Source: Climacium dendroides
Lineage: Eukaryota > Streptophyta > Bryopsida > Hypnales > Climaciaceae
Length of the DNA stretch: 64,000 bases
Direction: 5' to 3'
Assembly: GCA_950106755.1 (NCBI GenBank)
Contig: OX467089.1
Location: 28,625,345-28,689,344, forward strand
Part shown: piece by piece, positions 21,799 to 32,864 of the stretch
Numbering within the stretch: the stretch's first letter is position 1
Layout of the letters: each line of letters starts with the position of its first letter
Notes under the pieces: model-generated
The model's database searches: none
Seen by the model: only the letters and a program-made list of their open reading frames with translations
Told to the model about the DNA's origin: nothing
Position numbers and translations under genes: made by a program

Positions 21799-23767
21799 AG
21801 TAGCGATTAGTCGGACCAGTATTCCTCCAGTTAGCCCTTAATTTACACCAAAGGCCCACTTAGAATAAACCGCTCCGGAATCGTTCCCACAAGGACTTGA
21901 GGATTACAGATCTATAAGATAATCTAATCTAAGCATTCACTTTCTCTCCGTCAGACTACTCCGGACTATAGGTCCGGTCCGGCCACTAGTGCCGGATGGG
22001 TTCCAGAAGAATCCGGAAACCGTTCAGAGCCCCTTGTGAGATCCCTGGGTTTGGGTGACGAGTGGCCAGATCCACCGTCCGGATGCTTACCGTGTCCACA
22101 AACACGCTCTCTTTCCCTCTTCTCTCTCTCTTTGATACTAGCACTAACCTAACTTTTCAGGGACCGGAAGTGTCCTCTTGTTTCGTCGCCCTCACAAATC
22201 CAGAAGGCTTTCCGGATTAGGTCACGTAGGGATGGTCAAGGACTACAACGACATTCTAACCCTAACCGAGCACTGAGCCTCCTGTCGACCGGGTGGGTTT
22301 CCTTGTACTCTCTTGGACTTGCGCTAGGGCTTTGACTCTGTTCTATGGGGAATTTCGGCAATCCGGAATTCGGGCACGTCTTGCAATACTTTCGTATACG
22401 AAAGTTGCTAGCAGCCTCTCAGATACCCCTTTCACCTAAGGTTGTATCCTACACGCAGGCTATACTGGCATCCGAGCAGTACTACACTAACACTACTGCC
22501 AGAACCATCCGGTTGATCTCCCCATCAAGTTAGTACATCCGGAACCGCGCACGAAATCGACTCTTGCTACAGAAGGTAAGTTCTCAATCTCCGGAAAAGC
22601 AAGAATGGACCCACACCTCCCACAAACATGTACTGCCTACAAAAAGATAAGAGAATGGATACTCCAAACACTTAAAATTAAGCTCAAAAAGGTACAATGC
22701 TAGAACTATGGAATGGATGCAAATGACCAGAAAGGCCATCAAAACTTCTACTAAGACTAAGACTAACATCACCCTAAAAATCCTACAAAACATTCCTACT
22801 GGTCCGCTAGATATCCGATAAATCCCAAATCCTATTTTTCCGGCTTTTGACGGCCGGACTCCGGATCCATTCCGGAAATTCTGGATCTATTCCTAAAATT
22901 CCTAAAATTCCGGATCTGTTTCGGATCTTCCCTTTCCGGATCCGCCCTTTCCACTTCCAGCCGGGGTCGTCTTTGTTGCCGCCCGGTATGAAGCTTCTGT
23001 TCCGAATCATTTTCCGGATTCCGAATCTTCATCTGGATTTTCATCTAGATTCTATCCAGATCCTAGACCTTTACAGATTTTGGATCCATTAGTTTCGGAC
23101 TAGTTCTGGATTGATTCCGAACTTAGTTCTGATACTACAAAAAGTCTTTTGAAAATACTTTTTAGACAACTCTCCAGGCTCCGGTTTTCGGTTAGGACGG
23201 CAAGTGCAAATTTCCTCCTTAACCATTTTACCGCAATAAGAGCCCCTACAGTTGTTAATCCATAACTCTAATACTTTCTCTATTTCTACCCCACCAAATA
23301 AAGAAAATATACTATGAATGGATTTCTTACTTCAAATTCTATTTGAAATAAATAAAATCTACCAGAAATTTCTAAGAGCTGAAAAAGGTAGGAAAACAAA
23401 GATGCAAGAAAGTAAGAAAGCAACTTTGCCTTCCACCGGCTATAGTCTTCTTCTTATACTGGTCCGACGGATGGACGGTCGGACGAATGCACGGGATAGG
23501 TTTTGGCGACAAAAACCTAACCCTAATACGGATCCGGTTTCTGGCTTTTAGGGCCGGCGTCGTCATCCGATTTCCGGAACTTTCTAGGGTTCCGGAATTA
23601 GGTTTTTAGACCTAATGAAAATTTTCCGGATCCGGAAATCCGGTATTCCTAAGTTTCCCTAACTTCCTAGGAGAACTCAAAAACTTTCCTTTTTAAGGGA
23701 ACAATTTTTGAAATTTCCCGTCAAATGCTATTGTTCTAGGTCTAGCATGTGGGATCACATTCCCACA
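21799..23767 (-). mobile_element. Family C unit, copy C2, chimeric and ORF-less
   Basis: Both ends are family C. On the minus strand it runs from TGTGGGAATGTGATCCC (23767) to …CTAATCGCTACT (21799). The TSD is a perfect CCACC (21794-21798 and 23768-23772). It is only 1969 bp against 3683 bp for the complete C unit. The whole ORF is replaced by about 450 bp (roughly 22866-23310) homologous to the F element at 45655-46060. Because the TSD flanks the chimera, it moved as such, using proteins supplied by other copies. Confidence 0.85.
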
Positions 23768-25425
23768 CCACCCCTTCTAATTTGGTGGACCTCACATTGC
23801 AACAGTGACCAAATTGGAGGAGACTACTTCTAAACAAATCCAAGCACGAGGAGTTAGAAGAGGAGGTGCAGGAGGTAAACCCATAGTGCAAGCAGGAGGA
23901 AAACCTCCACCACCCTCAAACCCAGTCAACTACAAAGAACACACTAGTCCGGGTGTCGCAACCTGACTTTTTGATTTTTTTTCTTTATCGTGTTTTGAAA
24001 TACAGAAACCGGAAAAAGTATATCCGGATTGGTACCGGAAGGAGAAAAAAATTAGAAGTTAGAATAATTAGGGAAACAAGCAATCATCAACCGGAAAAGA
24101 GATAGAATGGATATCAGAAACAAATTTGGTCTAGATCTAAGCCGGAGGAACGGATCCAGGATCTGTGCTCAAAAAAGCGGAAAAAAATAATGACTAGGTT
24201 TCTAGTGTACAAAAAGCCTCCTTTAGGGTTTTAACCTCCCATTTGCTTCTGAGAGCTCTAGCCTTCCCACGCTCTCAGTTGTTTAAACCACTTCTATACG
24301 AGTATCTGCGTATATTTGTTTTCTTTGCTCTGATCGGAGGTAGAAGTGAGGGAAGAGTGGGTTTTGTGAATTTGAGTGTGGTTGGTTGTCGCAGCACAAG
24401 GTAAGTGAAATTCCCTATTATACTCACAAAAACCTCTTTAAAGCATAATAAAGTGACTCTAAAGATCGAACCCAAGAGACTCTATAAAGTGTTTTGTGTT
24501 ATTAGGTGATTTGAGGAAAGTTTTCTAATTCCATTATTCTTAGTTATGCCTCTCTCACCCTTTTTTCCCAAATACCGGATGATTTCATGATTCTCCTATA
24601 AACTAATCCGGTCCAAATTGACACTGACCCAACTCAAACTTAATTGACAACCTTCAAGAACCAACCCGGAATTCACACTTCCGACCGGATCTCATACTAC
24701 TTTAATCGAGGACTTCTTTCCTCAATTTCTATTCCGGTTCTATTTAACCTCTGTCGGAACTTCAGAGGGATCTGTCACTTATTTTCAGAGAGGTAGACAC
24801 TCCTCTCTTTCCGGTTTTTTTTTATAGTGATGGAAAATTCACTAACCCAATTTATTCTCCTATTCTAACAGGATCCAGTTTGATCTTCCACAGCAAACTG
24901 GAAGTAATCTCGGCTTGTAGGTCACACAAAGATCCCCCGTACGACCCTTACTTACTACAACGACCTTACTATCTTTTGTAATCCGTACGAAACTACGGTG
25001 GCTACAAGTGCGCCTGCTCGTACTAGCATAATCTAAAGTTCTTCCGTTTACTTTTTCAGATGGTGAGACCTCTCAAGTGTTCAGAGGCTAACCCAGACAT
25101 TCCATCTAGTAGCTCTAGTATAGTTTGAGAATCCTTTCTCTTACTGTCTAGCCTAGCACTGGTTATCTCACCCGGAATTATAAACTCTAAACCTACTGAG
25201 GTGTCATGACTCACTCCCAACACTTACAACTTGTTCACATACACCTGCAATCACAAGAAGACAACAAGGGGAGAAGATCCTCTCACACTCTGCTCATCTA
25301 TACTCAATCATTCTCTCCCTCCCTTATCCGGCCAATCTTTGGGAAGACAAGGAAAACAATAGACAATACACAAGAAACAGCATGTACAAGAAGGAAAAAC
25401 TCCTAGTCTCAGTCTTGAGACTTGA

Positions 25426-25433
25426 ATTATATA
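25426..25433 (-). promoter_or_regulatory. Downstream TATA box of B2
   Basis: TATATAAT on the minus strand lies about 130 bp after the ORF end. It is conserved in B1 and B3. Confidence 0.5.
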
Positions 25434-25563
25434 CAGAATTTACAAAAAGGTCTCCCCAGAAATCCGGCACTGATCCGGCCGAGATTTTCGGATTTGAACT
25501 TTTTCTAACTTTCCGGAATGAGATCCGGTCTAACAAAATTTCCTACTCCTAATTTCTAACTAC

Positions 25564-27311
25564 CTATCCCTCCTGAGGGGGTCCACCACTATTTGGAGTA
25601 GCCATGGGGGAGAGCTCACTCAAATTTCTACTTTTATCCCCTCCTTCCGGAACTCGCTCCGATTCTACAAGAGAAGTTACTTCTGTCCTCGTCCGTGGGG
25701 CTTCTGAAGTAGAAGTCCTTCCAGCCTCCTTCTCCTTCGATATTGGAGTTTCAAACTTCCCCTCCAATATCTCTAACTCATCGAACTCATCCGGGATTGA
25801 AATCCCAGATAAAGAGACTAATCCACTCTAGAATTTCCGGACGGTATCCTCTAATCCCTTTGCGTCCTTCCGAAATTCCTTCATCGCCTCTTCTAATTCC
25901 CCGGTGAAGTTAGCCAAGATGCGAGCGATATGGATACCTGAAGGTTTCAAATCCTTATGTATCCCCTCATCAAACAATTTGGCCTTCGCCATTACCTCAC
26001 CGGATGCCCCTACTACTGTCGTCATCCGGTTGATGGCAGTCTTGGTCTCTTCCTGCAAGGACATTGCGGCCTTCACTTGGTCGCGACAAGCATCCAAGTC
26101 CCTCCGGTAGTTTTGGATTTCTCCTCGCAACCGGACCACCTACTCATCTGTTTCCCGTTGGTTGATGTTCTGCTTCAGCAACCTATCCTCCAACTCTTTC
26201 ACTTCATCCGGATTGCTGATGCAATTCGCCACGGCTTCCGTCAGAGAACTGGTGGGAATACTTCCTACCAAATCTGCCACCTCACGCAACATCGTGGTCT
26301 TCACTTCCCAATCCGCTCTTACTGTACTGAGAATCCGGATTAGGTCGTTGTATGGACCTGTCAGGTCCATCAACTGGGACGATGGAACAGGTCTCGGTCT
26401 AACCGCTTCCACCGGCTCCTACTTCTTCGGAATGACCGGTTCCACCACTTCCGGTCCCTTATCCTTCCGAAGCCCTGAAGGGGACCCCCTCAAACTAGGC
26501 GTCCTCTTTCTTCTTCAGTGGAGAGGAATGTCCTCTTCCTCCTCTTCTTTTTCTTCCCAATTCCTCTTCTTAGGGTTCTCACCCTTCTCCTCCGGTTCCG
26601 TCTCGGATTCCTCATCCGATCCTCCACACGTCCGGAGAGCCATCTGCGCCCTCCACTCCTTGTTCTCTTCCGACGTCAGGAGACTCTGATTCTTGTATAG
26701 GTGGAAAAGGTAGGGACTTACCGGAGTAGCTCTATTCTTTCCTACATTTGAGACTAAGACATTCACCAACGTTTGAATGAATGTTGCCCAATTCATCCGC
26801 TTTTCTCCGCTCAGGGCCCCAAAATCGCATTTTCGAGTGTGGAAGTCACCCGAGTAGGTTTTTCCGAATGTAAAATCGGAACCACAAACTCCAGTAGTCA
26901 CTTGTGCCGCACATTGACGCAGTCCTCGATTGCGTACCCGTCCTTGGGGTTAGCCGCTCCCCGGAACTTCCCTCGCACGAAATCTCCCTTCCGGCTGGCC
27001 TGTTCCGCGCCGCCTTCCTCCAACTCGTATACTTTCCTCCAGACTTCCCTGGTCCACATGGGCGGAACCGGCCGAAGAGTGTTGTCGAATTGGTTAGGGG
27101 CTCCTTCGATGAACTCCCTTACTATCGCCTTGTTTCGAAACCCCTAGGGTTTCCCCAGGAACCCTGCACAACCCATGGCAGAGAGATCCTCCATCAATTC
27201 GACTTTCTTGTACTCAGTACTTGGCTCTAACGGAGCCACTTTCCTCACTCTAATTTCTATCCTCTAGGCGTTTGCTGGTCCCTGATTTCGTACGCGTTGT
27301 AGCTGCGGCAT
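25564..27311 (-). pseudogene. Family B transposon protein, copy B2
   Basis: It starts MPQLQRVRNQ, comparable to MPRLNRKR of family A. MGCAGFLGKP is followed by an in-frame TAG where tryptophan is expected. A frameshift near 26835 separates the N-terminal part from the well-kept remainder (LSGEKRMNW, CPYLFHLYKNQSLL, acidic linker, DLTGPYNDLIRILSTVRADWEV, coiled coil, KAKLFDEGIHKD, ILANFTGELEE). The tail is GGDKSRNLSELSPMATP. Several glutamine positions are TAG. Two of these TAG codons (after NA near the start and after VRKF) are shared with B1. Confidence 0.75.
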
Positions 27312-27654
27312 TTGTCTCTCTTTTAGCTCACTACCTCTCTTCTCTCCTAGCCGCACGTTCCGTTTCCTCACACGCTCTTCTCGACCTTGGCCGATTTCGC
27401 TCAATGCACAAGTGCTGCGGCGCTCCCTTTTCCTCTCTTTCTCTTTCTGACTTTCCGCCTTGCTCATGCACTCAGTTCTGTTCTAATCTCTGTGTCCGTG
27501 TAAAGAAAACAAACGCGCTCACTTACAACTCTCAGACTTTGCACAATTCACACAAAACACACGCAATTTGCAGACACACACTCGAAGCACTGAGAGCACG
27601 CCAAGTACGTTGGTGCTCCCAGGTGCAAATGACAGACAAATCCTAAAACAGTCT

Positions 27655-27663
27655 CTTTTATAC
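27655..27663 (-). promoter_or_regulatory. Upstream TATA box of B2
   Basis: GTATAAAAG on the minus strand lies about 345 bp before the ATG at 27311. It is identical to the B1 box. Confidence 0.6.
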
Positions 27664-28045
27664 CCTGAAAACCTCATCATTACTATTTTTTTCGATTTTC
27701 CGGATGCGAATCCTGGATCCGTTCCTCCGATTAGGGGACTAGACCGGATACGTTTCCGATATCCGTTCCGCTCCCTAATCTGGTTCATTCAGGGCTTATG
27801 TTTCTAGGCTTTCTAACCCTTGGCTTTTCTTTCTTCTTTCATGCTAATCCGGGTCTACTTAATCCGGATTCCGTGTTACAGAACACGATAGAGAGAAAAA
27901 TCAAAAAGTTAGGTTGCAACATTGGTTGAGATTGGGTGAGCATTGTGAGAGTCTGTGAGAGGATTGGCACAGGTGGTAATTCAGTTGAGACCGAGGAGAG
28001 ATTGTGAGGGCATCCGGTGAGGTAATGACAAAGGCCAAATTTATG

Positions 28046-29534
28046 AGTTTGAAGAAGGAAGCACGGCTCAGGCCTGTCGGAAGGGAGATTTTGTGAAGGG
28101 GAAGTTTAAGGGCGCAACCAACCCCAAGGACGGATTTGCCATTGAAGATGGTGTCAACGGGCGACATCACCGATTGTTGGAGTTTTTAGTATCAATCCTG
28201 CATCCGTAAAAACCCACACAAGTTACTTCCACAATTGGGAATGCCATCTTCGGAGCCTTGAGCGGGGAAAAGAAGATGGACTGGGCAGGCTACATTCACG
28301 CGCTGGTGAATGCCCTGATAGCCAACGTGGGAAAGAGTAGGGCTATTCTGGTATGCCCTTACCTTTTCCACTTGTACAAAAACCAGAGTCTCTTGACCAC
28401 AGAGGAGAACAAGGAGTGGAGAGACCAGATGGCTCTCCGGAGGTTTGGAGGATCGGACGAGGAGGGATCCAAAATCTAACAGGATAGCCCAAAGCCAGAG
28501 GACAAGGGTGGAAACCCGAAGAAGAGGGCCTGGGAGGACGAGGATGAGGAGGAAGAAGAAGAAGCTCCCCTCAGCAGAAGAAAGAGCAAGCGAACGCCTA
28601 ACTTATGGGGCTCCCCTTCCGGACCCAACAAGGACAAGGAACTAGAACCGGTGGTTAGAGCAGAACCGGCTGTTCCGAGGAAGGTGGAGTTAGTAGAGGT
28701 AGTCAAACCCAAGGCGGTTTTGTTGGCTCAATTGATGGACCTTACGGGTCCGTACAATGACCTAATCCAGATTCTCAACGCAGTGAGAGCGGATTGGGAA
28801 GTTTAAACCACCACGCTCCATGAAGTGGCGGACTTGGTGGGAGGGAAGGTTAACAATGCGCTGCTGAAAGCGGTGGCGAACTACATCAACGACCAGAATG
28901 TCATCCGTGAATTGGAAGACCGGGTGCTGAAGCAAAATATCAACCTGCGGGAGAGGGACGAGTTGGTACTCCGGTTGCGAGGGGAGATTCAAGGCTTCCG
29001 GAAGGATCTGGAGACCAACCCCGAGTAGGTGAGGATTGCAAAGTCGCTGTAGGAAGAGACCAGAGCAACGATTGAGCGGATGACTCTGGTGGTAGGAGCA
29101 TCCAGAGATGTGATGGCGAAGGCCAAGTTGTTTGACGAGGGAGTGTACAAGGATCAAAAGCTTTCCGGGACTCGGATTGCCTACATCCTCTCTGACTTCG
29201 CCGGGGAGATAGAGGATACGATGAAGGAGTTCTAGAAGGATACTAGAGGGATAGAAGAGAGCATCCGGAAGCTCCAGAGTGATCTAATCTCTTTATCCGA
29301 GATTTCAATCCTGGATGAATTGGATGACCTTGAGATTCTGGAGAGGAAGATTGAGATTCTGGTCTCAAAAGAGAAGGAAGAACTTCCACGTCCGAAGCTC
29401 TGAGGCCAATGACAGGGAAAGTCTTCCTTATGGAATTGGAACGCGTTTCGGGAGGGGGAGACAAGATTAAGAATCTAAGCGAGCTATCACCAATGGCTAC
29501 TCCAGATAGTGGTGGACCCCCATAGGATGAGTAG
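28046..29534 (+). pseudogene. Family B transposon protein, copy B3, N-terminus lost
   Basis: The frame enters at EFEEG…CRKGDFVKGKF. It lacks the start, the MGC signature and the PW region. It continues through the PF20167-like region (LLEFLVSILHP-stop-KPTQVTSTIGNAIFGALSG), the acidic linker, DLTGPYNDLIQILNAVRADWEV-stop, a coiled coil, MAKAKLFDEGVYKD, ILSDFAGEIED and NLSELSPMATPDSGGPP. Just upstream, 28010-28041 is a stray copy of the KA(K)LF-coding block, so the 5' deletion came with a rearrangement. Stops are TAG at most glutamine positions and TAA at two places; there is a frame change near 29400. Confidence 0.7.
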
Positions 29535-29666
29535 GTAGTTAGGAATTTAGAAGTAGAAAATTTTGGTTAGATCGGACCTTATTCCGGAAAATTAGGAAAA
29601 GTTCAGATCCAAAAATCCCGGCCGGATCTATGCCGGATTTCTGGGGATACTTGTTGTACAATTTTG

Positions 29667-29674
29667 TATATAAT
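29667..29674 (+). promoter_or_regulatory. Downstream TATA box of B3
   Basis: TATATAAT lies about 130 bp after the ORF end and is followed by TCAAGTCTCAAGACTGAG as in B1 and B2. Confidence 0.5.
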
Positions 29675-32552
29675 TCAAGTCTCAAGACTGAGAGGAGGAG
29701 TTTTTTTTCCTTGCAAAATTTTGCGTCTTCTTATATTTTCTATTGTTTTTGTACCTTCCCAAAGAGTGGTCAGGTGAGGGAATGAGAGATTGAGTACAGA
29801 TGAGTGAGTTGTAAGAGGAATTTCTCCCCTTAGTGTTTATTTTTTGATTGCATGTGCATGTGAACGGGTTGGAAGTGTTGGAAGTGAGTCATTGCACCTC
29901 AGTAGATTTAGAATTCATTATTTCGGGTGAGATAGCCAATGTTAGGCTAGGTAGTTAGGGAGGGGATTCTCAACTATGTTAGAGCTACGAGATGGGATAT
30001 CTGGGTTAGCATCCAATCGCTTGAGAGGTCTTGCCATCTGAAATAGTAAACGAAAGGACTCTAGATTGCATTGGTACAAGCGGATGCACTTGTAGCCACT
30101 TTAGTTTCGCACAGATCCAAAGAAGCATTAAGGTCCTTGTAGTTGGAGAGGACCGTATGGGGGATTTTTGTGTGACCCGCAGATCGAATTCATTTCTGGT
30201 TTGTTGTGAAAGATCAAACCGGATCCTGTTAGAATAGGGGATTAGATTAGTCAAGTGAGTCTTCCATCACTATAAGTTCCAGAAGGAGTGGTGGGCCTAC
30301 CTCTCTAAAACCAAGTGGCGGATCCCTCTGAAGTGCCAACAAAGGCTAAACAAAACAAGAACGGAAACCGAAGAAGAAAGAGATCCTTGGGTGGTTATAG
30401 AAAAATCCAGACAGATGTGTTAGTTCTGGCTAGTCTTGAATTGATTGAGTAACCGGATTTTGGTTCAGGTCAAGTAGAAGTATAGACTAGATCAGTGATC
30501 ATTGATTAAGAGAGTTATCCGGTTTTGGGGGAAAGGCGAACCGAAGAGAGAAAGAAAAGGATACGTATTGATATTCACCCTCAAACTACCTAGTAACACG
30601 AAACACTTCACAGAGTCTCTTGGATTCGATCTTTAGAGTTACTTTGTTATGCTTTAAAGTGGTTTTTGTGAGCATAGTAGGGAATTTCACTTACCCTATG
30701 TTGCGACACCAAAGAGCAATGGCTCCGGCATCGAAGGCCGGAAATCAATGAAGAAGTTCCAAAAGGGCAAGTGATTAGTGTGTATGGTAGTTGTAGTTTT
30801 AGCTTTTAGGGATTAGGTTAGGATTCACCGTAAATCTTGGGGTGGTTAGTAAATGGTCACCTTGATATTCGGGTGCCTTTTCGGCCGTTTAGGGTGTTGA
30901 CTTTGGTTTTGGTTTTTAAGGGCGGGCAAGTTAATTGCCCTCTATATTCCTCCAGTTAACCCTTAATTCTCACTAAAGGCCCACTTAGAGTAAACCGCTC
31001 CGGAATCGTTCCCACGAGGACTCGAGGCTCACGGATTCATAGGCTAACTCGATCTAAGCTTTCACTTTCTCTCCTACTTACTAATCCGGATCAGAGGTCC
31101 GGTCCGGCCGCTAGTACCGGATGGGTTTCGAAAAAGTCCGGAAACCGCTCAATTGCCCCTTCCGGGATCCCTGGGTTTAGGTGACGAGTGGCCAGATCCA
31201 CCGTCCAGATGTTTATTGTGTCCGGAAACACTCTTTCTCTCTCTCTTTCCCTCTTCAACCTCTACTACTAATGCTAACTTAACTCTCAGGGACCAGAAGT
31301 ATCCTACTATTCCGTCTCCTCACAAATCCAGAATGCTTACCAGACCAGGTCACGCAGGGACGATCAAGGACTACAACGACATTCTAGCATCAACCCAACA
31401 CTGAGCCTCCCATCGACCGGGTGAATATCCTCGCACTCTCTTGGACGTTGTGCCGGGGCTTTTGACTCTGTCTATGGGGAATTCCGGCATCCAGAATTCG
31501 GGCACGTCTTGCAAACTCCCGTCCACGAAAGCTGCTAGCAGCCTCTCAAATACCCTCACACCTAAGGCCGTATCCTACCCTCAGGCTATACCGACATCCA
31601 GACAGGTAGTACACTAACACTACTGTCGGAACAATCCGGCCGATCTCCCCATCAATCTAGTGACGTCCGGAAACTACTCACAAAGTCGACTCCTATCAGT
31701 CAAGGTAAGTTCTCAGCATCCGGAAAAGGCACGAATGGACCCACCCCCCCACAAGCATGCACCGAATACAAGTAAGAGAATGAAAAGCCTCCAAACACTT
31801 AAATTAAGCTCAAAAGGTACAAGCTGAAAATAATGGGACGGATGTGGATGACCACAAAGGTCCACCAAAACCAACTTATACTAAAACTAACATCATCCTA
31901 AAAATCCCACAAAACATTCCTACTGGTCTGCTAGATTTCCGGTAATCTACTAGATCCTATTTTTCCGGCTTTGACGGCCGGACTCCAGTACTGTCACAAG
32001 TATGTACAACACTGCCCTCTATTCCCCTGCATCCTTATCCGTGGGAGGAATAAGGTCCTTTAATGAGTCAAGGTTTATCTGCTTCTGGCTACTCCTTGGA
32101 GAAAACAAAGCAAGGCCCCTTGCTCCCCAACTTGGACCTCCCACGATATTGGTACCTCTGTCTACATTCCGGATTCCGACTATTGGAACTTCCGGACTTC
32201 CTCGAGAATCCTTCCGGGTCTGTTTGTGGCGGGAAGAAGACTGTACCGACCAAATTCCCCAAGTCTCCGGTGTGACAACTCATATTTTTTTTTTTTATTT
32301 GTTTACCTTTTTGAGCGAACCGGAAATTAGAAATAGGTATCCAGATTCATCTAAAGAGAGAAAGATAAATCCAAAAATAGTCACAAAAGGACCTTACGGA
32401 ACTAATCCGGTTTTAGGTAGAAGCGGAACGGATTAGATTTCCAACCGGATAGTATTTCCAACCGGAATCGTTGACCGGATTAGAGAGAACCGGATGTCAA
32501 GAACCGGACCGGATATCCGACCGGTCATAAAGACAGTCCAGGACGTCAGGAC

Positions 32553-32561
32553 TATATAAAG
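32553..32561 (+). promoter_or_regulatory. Upstream TATA box of A3
   Basis: TATATAAAG lies 312 bp before the ATG at 32865, the same spacing as in A1. Confidence 0.65.
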
Positions 32562-32864
32562 CCTGACCCTGCCCATTTTCAGGTCTTTGGTTTTCCACGT
32601 GTTGTCATTTCCTGACTTAGCGCCTGACATTTTTGTCGTTACCACGGCAAGGAGAGAAAGTACAAGAAGGACCGGAAGTGAGTGAGGGGTGTGAGACAGA
32701 GAGATCTCCTCCGGACATGAGTGGGTGCGACATTGAGTGCGAGCAGATACGGAACCGTGAGAGATTGAGAGTGTGAGCACGCTAGTAGGTTAGGCGGAAC
32801 ATCAGAGTATCAGCGCTCCCTTGTTAGGACTGTAGAAGAGTGAAAACCGAGTAGAGCTACCCTC

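Larger units (their letters stand above)
24387..27921 (-). mobile_element. Family B unit, copy B2 (3535 bp)
   Basis: On the minus strand it begins TGTTGCAACCTAAC at 27921 and ends …TTGTGCTGCGACA at 24387. The TSD is a perfect TTGGT (24382-24386 and 27922-27926). It sits in opposite orientation inside another B unit (B3). It holds an upstream TATA (27655-27663), an ORF (27311-25564) and a downstream TATA (25426-25433). Its net length equals that of B1. Confidence 0.93.
23954..30708 (+). mobile_element. Family B unit, copy B3, split by B2
   Basis: TGTCGCAACCTGAC at 23954 to …ATGTTGCGACA at 30708. The nine terminal bases are a perfect inverted repeat. Net of B2 it is 3215 bp, shorter than the 3535 bp of B1 and B2 because the 5' part of the ORF is deleted. 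The flanking pentamers are CCGGG (left) and CCAAA (right), not a match. Yet removing one pentamer and B3 keeps the E frame open, so the left copy may have mutated. A downstream TATA is at 29667-29674. Confidence 0.8.
9704..30774 (+). pseudogene. Family E transposon protein, split by five insertions
   Basis: Coding pieces are 9704-10020, 10151-10171, 13586-13809, 20629-21798, 23773-23953 and 30714-30774. The first holds the signature MGCLGFLRRPW. The next pieces give the PF20167-like region (KRARLAEWTDRF, FQNPTDPKEG, LLEFLGPILYLKKP). After D2 come PYSFHVYY, a coiled coil and the SGTKIVNILVDFE block. The last parts are Gly/Pro/Lys-rich and end MKKFQKGK-stop. A NLVDLT motif at 23775 resembles a SUMO-interaction motif. 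In-frame stops include a TGG-to-TAG type change after TPEL and several TAG at glutamine positions; TAA at 21478-21480 and a probable indel near 23808 also break it. The piece beyond 21480 is assigned by reading frame only. Confidence 0.55.
9278..30944 (+). mobile_element. Family E unit carrying five direct insertions
   Basis: E begins near TGTGGGAGCACGG (9278). It has a TATA box at 9561-9567, an ORF from 9704 to 30774 and a 3' tail to about 30944, where it fuses with a truncated C unit. Removing the MITE (10021-10147), A2 (10172-13585), D2 (13810-20628), C2 (21799-23767) and B3 (23954-30708), with one TSD copy each, rejoins a largely continuous reading frame. Its 3' end (R/U5-like part) is missing, probably by deletion at the E/C3 junction near 30944. 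The left 5-bp flank (GTATT) has no visible partner. The start coordinate is approximate. Confidence 0.6.

Noticed and set aside
24387..24420. TGTCGCAGCAC at 24387 as the end of the left LTR of B3
   Set aside because: It is the end of an inverted, separate unit (B2) with its own TTGGT duplication; the sequence left of it continues in B3 after 27921.
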